Below, piece by piece: positions 1 through 9,889 of a stretch of 24,121 nucleotides of DNA (positions are counted from its first letter, which is position 1; each line of letters starts with the position of its first letter). The position numbers and the translations under genes are program-made. The notes under the pieces are model-generated. The model had not been told where the DNA came from. It worked only from the letters and a program-made list of their open reading frames with translations, and searched no databases. The DNA comes from Seison nebaliae (Eukaryota > Rotifera > Pararotatoria > Seisonacea > Seisonidae), in assembly GCA_023231475.1 (NCBI GenBank), contig JALJEE010000307.1, positions 1-24,121 of the forward strand, in the 5' to 3' direction.

Positions 1-1400
1 TTTGTGTGTACGGCTGCATTTTATGCCTGGCAGTGAATGTATATTATCTGATTTATATTGCTTGTTAATGTACATTATATGGCGGGAATGGTAGTTGGAG
101 TTCGTTGTAGGTTAATTACAGCTGTTGTCCATCCTACATAAAGATGAACGAATTTATTATTATATTTTTAAATCAATCTTAACGTACTCTCTTAAGCTTA
201 TTAATTGTCTCTTTTTAATATCCATTACTCCACTACAATGCAGAAGATATCTTGATGTGATGAAGGCGATTTAGTTGGCTTCATGTACGAGAAGATATCG
301 AAGAAGGATTTATTAGGAAGCAAGATACAGAAGATAATAAGAAAAGTAAAAAGTTGTTGTTGTCCTCTAAGCTTCCGTTTCGTCCTTTTACGTCTTTTTT
401 AATCGCTTCATTACATGTTCCGTCATAAATCGTACTGAAAGTACGATTTCTGTTAAAGATTTGATTGTAGGAACTTGTTCGGATCCAAAAATGATATTTA
501 CAGGCAAACTGAAAATTTTCTAAAATTGTTTCGTTATATCATGATCTTTAATCAAACAATTTTCTTTAAAAAGAATAATAGTACAATTTTTTCCTTAGGA
601 AATATAAAAGGTTCATTATTTTCTTTTTCGTCAATAGTAATTCGCTTGTCAAGACCAATTGTTGCCAAATTTTTTCACTTTTGTATGTTTAACCCTAAAA
701 GTTAATTGAAAATTGATATCGCCATAAAGAATATATAAAGATTCCTTAGCATATGGTAGAGTTGAAGGAAGAAGGAAAAGAATATATAGGAAAATTATAT
801 ATTATAATTACATCATTATAAATAAATTATAAAATTTAAAATATTTTAAGATTTTGATCGATCGATCCTGGGTTCCGATGCACCAGTCCGAGAAATAATC
901 CAAATTTTCTTTAGAAAATTGAGGTCAGATTGCAATATTAAATATTTTAATCTTGTGTTTCTTTAGATCTTTATGAAATTGTCAAGAAGTTCTTGACAAG
1001 AACTTAAAAATTTGATCCACAAGAAACATTCGGTAACGTTCAATGGTTATCACCTATCCTACCGAACATGATACATTTTCCAAAGAAGTAACCACTGAAC
1101 TCGGCGAATGATAATTAATTTATCAAAAATGAATTTAAGTAGAATAAAGTACACAATTGAAAGTTGACCAAACTAATTTATATTCTTTTTTTATTTAGGA
1201 TGAATCCCAGTTTGGGAACTTTTGAATGAATTCAAATAAAGAAAAAGAATTAAGATTTGACATAATAATTATTTATTTGATAACGAGTTATCATTTTTTC
1301 TTTATAATTTACCCCGCGGGGATTTGATATGAATAATAATTAAAGAAAAAAGAAAATAAGACGGCCCCGTGATACGTAAGGAGCAAGAATATCGGAAACA
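1..1400. other. gene-free AT-rich stretch
   Basis: No convincing coding exon was seen on either strand. The few short open frames (for example around 475-705) show no family resemblance and no splice context. The stretch contains a perfect hairpin at 427-449 (AAATCGTAC, 5-nt loop, GTACGATTT) and an isolated GC palindrome CCCCGCGGGG at 1312-1321. It may be the decayed flank of the LINE that begins near 1400. Confidence 0.6.
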
Positions 1401-2640
1401 CAGTTATAAGGATTCAGCTTCTTCCACGGTGTTGAGAAGAGGAATATTGTAGTAGTTGCAGAAAAAAATTGATAGGAGTAATGAATTGTTGACACAGTTC
1501 GTAAGTCGGAGATCGGAAGTCAGATAGTTTTATGTTTTGGATGAGAGCAATAAATATTTTGCCCAACAATAGAGGAAGAGGAGGAAGTCCGGTAAGCGAG
1601 AACATAAAGGCTCGAGAAAATGGACGATAACAGCCTAATTGGTTTCTTATACAGCGATTGTAAGCACGATCTAATGCGAGCTACATTTTAATTAAAATGA
1701 CATTGAACATTGTAATCCATACAAATCGCAGCAGAACATTTTGAATAATTAAATTTTCTTCAAAAGAGTAAAATATTTTCAACAGTGAAACGATCTGACG
1801 AACTTATTTCGAATATGTTCAACGAAGAAAGAATTTTTCTTTTTGTTGTCGATGAAGCAACCAAGGAATATGGTAGAGTCATATTTGTAATCGATAAAAT
1901 TGTTCTATTTTTTTGTGAGATGATAGTTTGTTAAGATTCTTGATTTAGAGTCATTGCAGGATATGCCACATTTTGAGAGTTCAGTCTTGATCGACTCAAC
2001 CACCGTATTCTAATTCTTTAGGTTATGAGTAATAGCAATCATGTCGTGGGCATATGCATAGACAGTTGGATATGAATGATTTTTTATAGAGAAGAAAGAC
2101 AGGGAATTGGCTGCAGAGATCACTCTATCAATGATTTTACCGAAGATCCATGGCGATAGAATTAGAGAAGAAACTTCTCTCCTACCTGATTTTTCTATTT
2201 GATTACACAGGAAGAATTCATTGATACATTTCTAATGAAGTCGGTAAAGATTTTGTCCATACCATACTTATTCAAAATAGTAATACCAATTTCCACATCC
2301 ACCGAATCAAACGCCTTTGACACACGCTAAATTTAACGTTCAACGAACGACAGTAGGCGATTAAGACCCGAAGATGTAATATAATTGTAATTGAATCTGT
2401 AAGCGAATTGTAGAGAGTAAGCATAGAGAATCGATGAGTATCTGTTCAAGATGATCTTTTCCATTATTTTTGTCATTCCATTAGATATACAAATAGGACG
2501 AAAGGATTCGACACAATTGTAATCTTTCTTACCATTACCATCTTTCTACTGGAATCACAAGATATGTGGGGAATAATGAACGATCGATTTAGTTATTTCC
2601 ATGATGAGATCAAGAGGAACTTAAATATTCACAAAGTTCT
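1400..2640 (-). mobile_element. decayed non-LTR retrotransposon (LINE) reverse transcriptase
   Basis: Read on the minus strand, the order of motifs is that of a LINE reverse transcriptase. First comes a segment like LIMEITKSIV (about 2595), then FRPICISNGMTKIMEKII (about 2500-2450), then SKAFDSVD with NKYGMDKIF (about 2325-2255). A degenerate SPWIFGKIIDRVI block follows (about 2150). The active-site box reads YAHD where YADD is expected (about 2050), so one catalytic aspartate is lost. Then come KCGISCNDSKSRILT (about 1965-1920) and IFLGCFID (about 1860). A C-terminal piece resembling LTGLPPLPLL is near 1600-1570. The motifs lie in different frames separated by stops, so the copy is dead. No endonuclease, 3' tail or target-site duplication was identified. 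The closest superfamily looks jockey- or R1-like, which is an inference. Confidence 0.8.
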
Positions 2641-2960
2641 TTGACGGAGTTGAATCATCGATTATTGATATCAGTAATTACAGACACCCTCTTCCAATTA
2701 TTGCGACAGATTGGAATGCTGTTGTTAGCATTGTTAGTCTCATCTGACAAAAATGCACAAAATGAAAAAATACGATTTTGTGCGGCTTCAGATTGTCACC
2801 CCACTTCGCTATTCGGATCATGAATCGGCATGAATTAGGTACATTAAGGGAAAACCATTTTTCGTCGGTAAAAATTATGGACGAATAACGAGGTGGGGTG
2901 ACCATTTGAAGCCGCACAAAATTGTATCTTTTCTTTTTGTCCATTTTGGTTAGATGAGGC
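2641..2960 (-). mobile_element. Tc1/mariner transposase relic
   Basis: On the minus strand an 88-codon open frame (2944-2678) contains FTDEKWFSLN at 2872-2843. This is the segment around the second catalytic Asp of Tc1/mariner DDE transposases, preceded by KKKRYNFVRL, which fits the usual basic stretch before it. No start, no third catalytic residue and no terminal inverted repeats were found, so this is a fragment. The region is rearranged: 2739-2815 and 2882-2958 are inverted copies of each other. It directly abuts the LINE relic. Confidence 0.65.
2739..2958. repeat. 77-bp inverted repeat around a 66-bp spacer
   Basis: The left arm at 2739-2815 matches the reverse complement of the right arm at 2882-2958 with about 10 mismatches in 77 positions (roughly 87%) and no gaps. 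Both arms share the core TTTTGTGCGGCTTCA. The right arm reads as transposase on the minus strand, so the left arm is an inverted extra copy of that piece. The transposase FTDEK motif lies in the spacer. Confidence 0.85.
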
Positions 2961-3280
2961 TACTCCTTCATTTCTTTCGACTCCAATTCAATTAGGCTAT
3001 AATCGATGAAATGGGAATGGGTTGACGAGAGGAATTGAGAAGGAAGATTGGAGACAGGAGAATGTTTTCTGACATCACAGTTGAAGTTATGATTATTCTT
3101 CTATACATAAAGAAATCCTTCTAATGAAATAATTATGCTCATCCCTAATCTATGTAGTTATTACTGACGATATTGGTTGATTAACGATAATTACCAAATT
3201 TGTTTAAAAAAATATGAATCATTTGAGTCTTCTAATTAATGCTTTGTAATATATAAATGACGAAGCATTAAAATATTCTT
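2960..3280. other. intergenic, no gene seen
   Basis: AT-rich sequence between the transposon relics and the P450 promoter. No exon, repeat or RNA gene was recognised. Confidence 0.5.
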
Positions 3281-3289
3281 GACTGGATA

Positions 3290-3298
3290 TATAAATAG
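3290..3298 (+). promoter_or_regulatory. TATA box of the P450 gene
   Basis: A perfect TATAAATAG lies 59 bp upstream of the P450 ATG at 3357. This spacing leaves a short 5' UTR of roughly 30-40 nt. Confidence 0.6.
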
Positions 3299-3356
3299 AG
3301 TAGCAACAACGAGCATTATATTTATCATAAAACAAATAAAAAGGAAACAATCAGAA

Positions 3357-5395
3357 ATGATAACTTCACTATTTCTATCGGTAATTGTAATTTTATGCAT
3401 AATTCATATAAAGTTAATCTAATCGAAGATGGTCCAAATTGTTCATTTATTCTTTCATTTTTCTCAACAATTCTAGTCATTATATTACAAGAAGAAATAA
3501 ACTGAAGTCTATTGGATTACCTTTTCCTGGGAATTTCTCTCTAATTTTTGGAAATAGTTTTGAGATAAAAAAGGTTTTACATTTATATAAGGTATATATT
3601 TTTATGACATTACTACAAACAGCTGAGCTACGATAACTTCATTAAAAAATATACCAAATTACTGGGAAAAGCTTGGACGTTTATTTTCGAATTGGAAAAT
3701 TCTTTGATCAATTTCTTTTAGTTATTCGAATGGAATTAATAATTTTGTAGTTCTTTCCGATCCCGATGCAATTCGAAAATGTTTCATTGAAAGAGCAACG
3801 GAGTTCAATGCCAGACAAGTTTCTTTAAACATTTTCTTACATTCGCTTAATGTTTCATCAAAAGGAATTTCCTATACTTACAACAACACACGAACAAAAT
3901 TTGGCAGCCAATCATGGAAAAAGATGGAAAGAATTAAGGAAATTATTGGGACGTGCGTTCACTGCTAAGAAGATGAGAAAGTTGAACGACGAAATGATAC
4001 AAGCTATATTCAATTGTATCGATGTTCTTGACCTGAACACAAAAGACAACCAGCAGATTGATATATTCCGGTTAATTTGAGTAAATTATATTTTATATAA
4101 TTTTTATAATAATTATTATTATTCGTTCCGCAGACGGTTCAAATGTATGACATTGGAAGCTATTGAAACTTGTGGATTCGGTCTTAAACCAGATTATCAG
4201 AACATGAAGAATGAAAAATATTTTAAAGTTTTTTCCAAGATCTGATTCATCTATGGTTAATATCATCGTTTTATCAGGGTCTCGATACAATTGCTTCTAT
4301 GAACTACTCATTAGATATCGCATTATGTTCATTCTTTTTTTATAATGAAAATCCTTAATTTTTTATTTAAAGCTGCTACGACTCTTGTCAAATGGATTTT
4401 GAATAATCTAACATTTTTATTGGGCTATTTTATGGAGAATATTAATGTGGCGGACGAAATAAAAGATCGATTAAAAATGGTGTACTTAGAAAAATCAAAA
4501 ATGAAAGTTTCTCTCCTTAATTATCTTCATTTTTAAGTTTTCTTCCATTTTTTCAGTTAGATGAAGATCAACAAAAAAATTTGTTGACTATTATCATGTC
4601 GACCGATGATGATAATGAAAATCTCTTAAATGAAAAATCGATTATCGATAATTTATTTTTCTTTCTTATAGCTGGTTATGAGACAACATCGACAGCTCTT
4701 TCCTATGCAGCACATGCCGTTGTAGCTTATCCAGATGTTCAAGAAAAATTGAGAAATGAATTATTAGAATTCGTTAATAGTCAACCTAATTCCACGTTGG
4801 ATAAAGTTAACGATACAATCTACTTTTTTTCGATCATTAATTTTTCAATTTCTATCAGACAACTTTCAATTTCGATAATATAAATCAACTAGAATATCTG
4901 GATGCAGTAACGAGAGAGATTTTAAGATTTCGTCCAATAGCTCCATCGTTTGATTTCGTAAATTTTAATACTAGTTTCATAAATTCATTTTTTTCACATA
5001 GTGCCGTATCTAGAAGAAATTTGATTCCCACTCAATTGGATGTTGGCGAAGGACGAACAGTCAACATTCCTAAAAATACAGTTATCGTTGGAAACATGTT
5101 GAGTCTTCATTTCGACAAGCAACTTTGGGGACCAGAAGACCCCCATAAATTTGTCCCAGAAAGACATTTAGACAATGAGCAAAGACATCCAGTAGCTTTT
5201 TCAGCTTTTGGTATAGGTCCTCGGGAATGTATTGGAAAACGTTTCGCTCTTATGGAATTTAAAGTGACACTGGCCTATCTATTGAGTCAATATGAATTGT
5301 TACCTGGGCAAGATTTCGAAAAAGAATTAAACGTAATTAATGGGCTTTCAATCGGTCCAGCTAATGGTGTTTTTGTTAAATTACGAAAATTGTGA
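3357..5395 (+). CDS. cytochrome P450, CYP3 clan, 11 exons
   Basis: Microsomal haem monooxygenase of about 512 residues, complete. Exons: 3357-3412, 3477-3591, 3623-3678, 3722-3818, 3865-4070, 4134-4227, 4278-4326, 4373-4506, 4557-4805, 4859-4947, 5002-5395. Every junction keeps frame with GT-AG ends. Residues 1-18 form a hydrophobic ER anchor, followed by basic residues and the Pro-rich hinge LPFPGN. The C-helix reads GKRWKELRKL. The I-helix oxygen-binding motif is AGYETT (308-313), the K-helix ExxR is E372-R375, then PER in VPERH. The haem loop FGIGPRECIG carries the Cys ligand at 458. All catalytic signatures are present, so the gene is probably functional. The I-helix and haem-loop wording fits the CYP3 clan (CYP3A and insect CYP6/9-like), typically xenobiotic or lipid oxidation; the substrate cannot be told. 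The second intron is either 31 bp (3592-3622) or, with donor at 3574, 49 bp; both keep frame. An AATAAA lies at 5421-5426. Confidence 0.93.
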
Positions 5396-5760
5396 ATTAA
5401 TGACTATTAATCATATTAACAATAAAATTTTAATTTTAAAAATATATTTGAAATTTTTCAAGAATAATCTTACTGTTAAACTAATTTTTCATTATATTTC
5501 ACGATAAGGGAGAACGACGCGTCTATTGTTTATGATATAAACTTTATACACATTGTCTCTGTTTCCTTCTTTTCAGTCATCCTGTTACCTAAAACTTTTA
5601 GTTTTCTGGAAATTCAATCGCCTTGATCACGATTTTATCATCTGATTAGGGAGAATTAACATTTTGTTGTGGTTATCATTTGGACACTACTAAATATAAT
5701 GACTTAATAGATATATCTATTAGAATACCATATAATATACTATATAAATATAGTCGGCGA
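5396..5760. other. intergenic between P450 and repeat-protein gene
   Basis: Holds the P450 polyadenylation signal AATAAA (5421-5426) and then AT-rich sequence leading into the promoter of the next gene. No exon was seen. Confidence 0.55.
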
Positions 5761-5800
5761 CGGTCTATATATATAAGAGGTCTATATAAGACAAGTCAGC
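5738..5800 (+). promoter_or_regulatory. multiple TATA boxes and TCAG initiator
   Basis: Three TATA-like elements occur within about 50 bp: CTATATAAATATAG near 5740, TATATAAG at 5770-5777 and TATATAAG at 5783-5790. The last two sit in a direct repeat of GGTCTATATA. A TCAG initiator-like motif at 5796-5799 lies 26-28 bp after the middle TATA box, the standard distance. The first ATG of the downstream gene is at 5845. Confidence 0.55.
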
Positions 5801-5844
5801 GCATAATAGAAGTATTTGGTCTTAAGATATAACATTGAGTCTTT

Positions 5845-8444
5845 ATGAACATTGAGAACCTGATAATTTTCAAACTGTTTCGTAGAAATAGTCAAAAGAT
5901 ATTTAGTAAGTATATAATATATTTAAATTTGTCTCTTATCCTTTTCAGATGGGAAGAAATTGGTCAACGGTGTTTCCACATTAGAATGTGACGGACCAAC
6001 CGACCAGCTGATGAATCAAATGAAAGACAAGATTAAAAAAACGGCGCGGGAATTGAGGTAAAATGATTTTACTTTGATTCGTGTAAATTTAAACTTATCT
6101 CACTAATAATTTTACTCTCCGCTACTTTTACACCTCATTCGAACTTGACGTAAATCCTCATTACCTCTAATTATATATTAGAACCGTATTTACTTTAATG
6201 TCGAACCGATTAATAACATTTGGTGGAGTACTCCACGCAAATTCGAGCCGACGGATCAATATAATTTGTGGACCTTAGAATTGTCTAATAAAATCTATTG
6301 TTTGTAGTTTATTTTTTCATTTTTTAATTCCTTCATTTTTTTTCATTTTTGATTTTATCTTACGACTAATGAAGAAACGTAATGTTAACCACTGTAATTC
6401 CGTGGATAAACCAAATGTCAATTGCAAAACACCATTTATTGCTCGTTAAATCGTTTAATTAAACAATTAATCCTTTATCATTTTCTTTAATTATCCAGTT
6501 GATAGATCTGATAATCATGTTTTTGACGAATGTCCAAGATACCCTTATTTTGGATTCATGATTAAGGGAATCTCTAATCATTATTGTGAAAATTATCGTC
6601 CTGAATATAATACAAAATTTTTTTATAATATCTGCGATGGCGAAACTAGCACCTGTTTGACATCTACTCCAACCTCAAAAAGTTCATTAAAATGTGCGCA
6701 ACAAGAAGATGCCGATACTATGTTTGATTTAAACGCCAGTCGACCAGAAAAGCCTAAATGTTTTGATTCTGGAATAAATTCTAAACCTAAACGTAGTGAC
6801 TCTCGAACAAGTTCTAAATTGAAATCTCCTGACTATCAAAAAAACGATAAGGTAATCCGTGCTGATGAACAACCAATTTCTAAACCAGAACGTGTAGATG
6901 CACAAGCAAATTCTAGAACAAAAGTTGACGATGCCCAAGCAAATTCTAAAACAAAGATTAATGATGTAATAACAAATTCTAGAACAAAGGTTAATGATGG
7001 GCAAGCAATTTCTAGAGCAAAAATTAATGCGGCACTATCAAATTCTAGGACGAAATACAACGACCCGCAAGCAGATTTGAAGCCGAAACTCACTGAATCA
7101 CAAAAAAATTTCGTTCAAAAATGTATTGATAGGTACACTAATTGTCCTGATGCACGAAGAGAATCTAGAACAAAATTTACTAATGGGCAAGCAAATTCTA
7201 GAGCCAAAATTAATGCGGCACTATCAAATTCTAGGACGAAATATAACGACCGACAAGTAGATTCGAAACCGAAATTCTCTAATTCACAAATGAAATTTAT
7301 TCAGAAATGTATTGATAAGTACACCAAATGTCCTGATACACAAAGAGAATCTAAAACACAATATAGTGATAGGCAGGGAAATTCTAGAGCCAAAATTAAT
7401 GCGGCACTATCAAATTCTAGGACAAAACAATATGATCCACCCGCAGATTCGAAACCGAAATTCTCTAATTCACAAATGAATTTTATTCAGAAATGTATTA
7501 ATAGGTACACTAAACGTCCTGATCTGCAGAGAGATTCTAAAACAAGATCTAATGAGAGACAAACTGATTTTAAGCCCAAACTTCCTGATGAACATAGAGA
7601 TTCTAAAACAAAAACAGGTGATGGCGAAAGAATTTCTAAAATGAAATGTCCTGACGCACAGAGAAATTCCCAATCGAAATGTTCTGACTCACAGAAAAAT
7701 TCTAGAACAAAATGCCTCGACTCACAAAGAAGTTCCAAAATAAAATGTCCTGACCCACATAGAAATTCTCAATCGAAATGCTCTGACTCACAGAGAAATT
7801 CTAAAACAAAATGCCCCGACTCACAAAGAAGTTCTAAAATAACATGTCCAGATGTGCAAAAAAATTGCAAACAAAGATATAGTGAAGCACAAAGAAATTA
7901 TTATAGAATAGACTATTGTCAAGCACAAAAAGAATATAAAGAAAAATGTAATGCAGTACAAATAGATTGTAAACCTAGATGTACAGAATCAGAAACGAAG
8001 CAGGAACTAAAATCTACTGAAATACAAAAAAATGATAAACCGAGGGGTATAGATTCGGAAACTAAACAAGAACGAAAATCTACTGAAGTACCAAAAAATG
8101 ATAATCCTAGGTGTTCTAATCAAGAAACCAATTTTAAACAATTATGTAGTGAAATAGAAACAAAAGATAAACCTAGATGTTCAGATTCAGAAACTGATTG
8201 TAAGCCAGAATGCAATGATACACAAACAAGTTCTAAACCTATCTGCAGTGATTTCCCTTGTCGACCATCAAAAATAAAAACGACATCCAGTATGCGGAAA
8301 CCAATAAGATATGGTTGCCAGAAAAGTAAGAAATCTTCCGAAAGAGGTAGTAATAGAGTAAATGTACTTTTCAATGCAAATGTACAAGTCAAATCAGAAG
8401 GCGATGAAAAAAAGGAAGAAAAAACATATCCAAACAGTCATTAA
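5845..8444 (+). CDS. large Cys/Ser/Lys-rich nested-repeat protein, function unknown
   Basis: I do not recognise this protein. Exon 1 is 5845-5905 and exon 2 is 5949-6057; their intron has a strong GTAAGT donor and TTTTCAG acceptor. The last exon starts at 6499, after a TTATCCAG acceptor, or at 6506, and runs to 8444. A middle exon (about 6308-6444, donor at 6445) is phase-compatible with both neighbours and would leave a typical 54-bp intron, but its 5' half is T-rich, so it is uncertain. The product is about 702 or 750 residues. The body is hydrophilic and probably disordered, made of 11-residue units like DSQRNSKTKCP. Three 62-residue copies containing RAKINAALSNSR lie at about 7010-7560, and a 33-residue duplication at about 7662-7860. 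In the second half Cys recurs every 11 residues. There is no signal peptide or membrane span. Structural, desiccation-type (LEA-like 11-mers) or sperm structural roles are only guesses. A likely poly(A) signal is at 8700-8705. Confidence 0.78.
7008..7566 (+). repeat. three 186-bp in-frame tandem repeats
   Basis: The 11-base anchor ATTAATGCGGC occurs at 7023, 7209 and 7395, exactly 186 bp (62 codons) apart. Each unit encodes RAKINAALSNSRTK, then a segment like SQMKFIQKCIDKYTKCPD, and ends with a shorter SRTK/SKTK unit. Copies two and three are more alike than copy one. Confidence 0.92.
7662..7859 (+). repeat. 99-bp tandem duplication of three 33-bp units
   Basis: Positions 7662 and 7761 begin two 99-bp copies. 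Each holds three 11-codon units of the form (R/K)NSxxKCxDSQ, so 33-bp and 99-bp periods are nested. Divergence between the copies is low and mostly silent or conservative. Confidence 0.9.
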
Positions 8445-9889
8445 TTGAATATGTCAAATAGAACGAACTTATGTGTCGGTTAACATAATTGTACAGTTGA
8501 ACCAAAGTAAAATAATCGGACAGTTATGATGTTTTCTAATAATTTTTTATATCATAAAATAACCCAATTCAGTAACGATATCAGAAAAGGATTATAAATT
8601 TCTATGAGGTTTATTTATCTTAAATAATTTCCAACGTGAGATTATTATTTATTGCTCACAAATAATCAGGGTAAGTTCATGACGGAAAAAAATTGAAAGA
8701 ATAAAAAGTAACAAATAAAAAAAGGGCTAAGCTAATAATCTTACAAAACAATTAGAGTTAGAGAAAATTCTGTAGAAAATCTGTATTTCTGGGTTATTGA
8801 ATATGCTGAAGAAGATATGATAACTAGATTTTTTCAATCAAGTAAAATAAATAAATCCTTTTCAAAAGAGGCTCAAAATTACGTAATTAATGGAGATAAA
8901 ATTTTTTTATATTCTATATCGGTTTTTTATGTTGAAACCGAATAGTTTACTTTAATTGAGCAATTTTTAAAATTTATTGACCTAAAATATAATTTTCAAT
9001 TTTCAGAAAGGGAGAAAAATGAACATTCGTAATGGATTATTTGAGACCGAATTTTAATTTTTCCGAAATTAGGACTATTAGAAAGAGTTGGAACAGGGCT
9101 GTCTAATGATATGTACTAAATCCAACAAAAAAAATCGAACTGTGAGGTATTACTTTTGAATAGAGTTGTGCGTATAATATAATATATATATAATATATGA
9201 TTTATATTATATTCCTAACAGATATACGTCTTGTATCTGAAGTTCAGTATTACCAGTACCATGAATTTTAGGACTAAAAATCATCCGTAAAGGTAGTCAA
9301 GAGTATTTTTTTTTCATATCTCTCAATCAAGTTCAATGGTATACTGATATATTTATTGTTCTTATTGGGGGACTGATCGTTAACCATATATAAAAATTTT
9401 GTAGAGGACAGTTCTCTCCTAGTTTTTAAGTCGTTCGGATAGTTGTCAACCTTTTATTAATTTTTTTTTATAGACATAGATAATGTCTAATATTATTATT
9501 CAAATTAAATTATTTACTAATATCTCCAATAATTTCCAATGTTCTTTTTCGTGTTTCATGAAATATTTGTTCCTCTTTGTCCAATGGCACAATTTCACTT
9601 AACAGTCATTGTAAGACAAGAGTTGTGTTCATTATGATTTAATAGCTATTTATTCAAAGAAGGAGACGAATTTAAACTCATCATGGGAAACGAAAATTTT
9701 TTTAAACTCCTATAATATTATTATTAATGATCAGTATTGCAGAAAAAATTCATAATAACGAAACAAATTAATCTGAAACGTAAATCGTTAACAAATCTAA
9801 CAAATTTGAAAGGAATGACTAATGAATGAAACATAATATAAAAATTCCGTTTATAATATAAAACTTAATAATGTTTAAAAAAATTTATT
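8445..9889. other. intergenic stretch with an ECHDC3 fragment
   Basis: AT-rich and without a recognisable exon. It includes an alternating AT tract at about 9172-9214 and, at 9513-9604, a fragment copied from the ECHDC3 gene of this window. TTTATT at 9884-9889 and 9889-9894 is the poly(A) signal AATAAA of the minus-strand channel gene, overlapping its stop codon. Confidence 0.6.
9513..9604 (-). pseudogene. 92-bp fragment duplicated from ECHDC3
   Basis: This segment matches 12679-12770, inside the ECHDC3 coding sequence (codons about 189-219), in the same orientation. The first 71 bases appear identical, with only two mismatches over the whole 92 bases; similarity stops abruptly on both sides. 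It has no start, splice site or open frame of its own, so it is a gene scrap rather than a gene. The near-identity implies a recent copy event or continued gene conversion. Confidence 0.9.

Noticed and set aside
475-705. 76-codon open frame
   Set aside because: No ATG at its beginning, composition like the surrounding AT-rich DNA, no domain and no splice context.
868-895. tRNA-like T-arm string GGTTCCGATGC
   Set aside because: It departs from the GGTTCGANTCC B-box and no acceptor stem or A-box can be paired around it.
6729-7093. Minus-strand open frames opposite the repeat protein (also 7470-7738 and 8120-8392)
   Set aside because: They arise from the 33-bp periodicity of the sense gene, which keeps antisense frames open; no independent gene signals.
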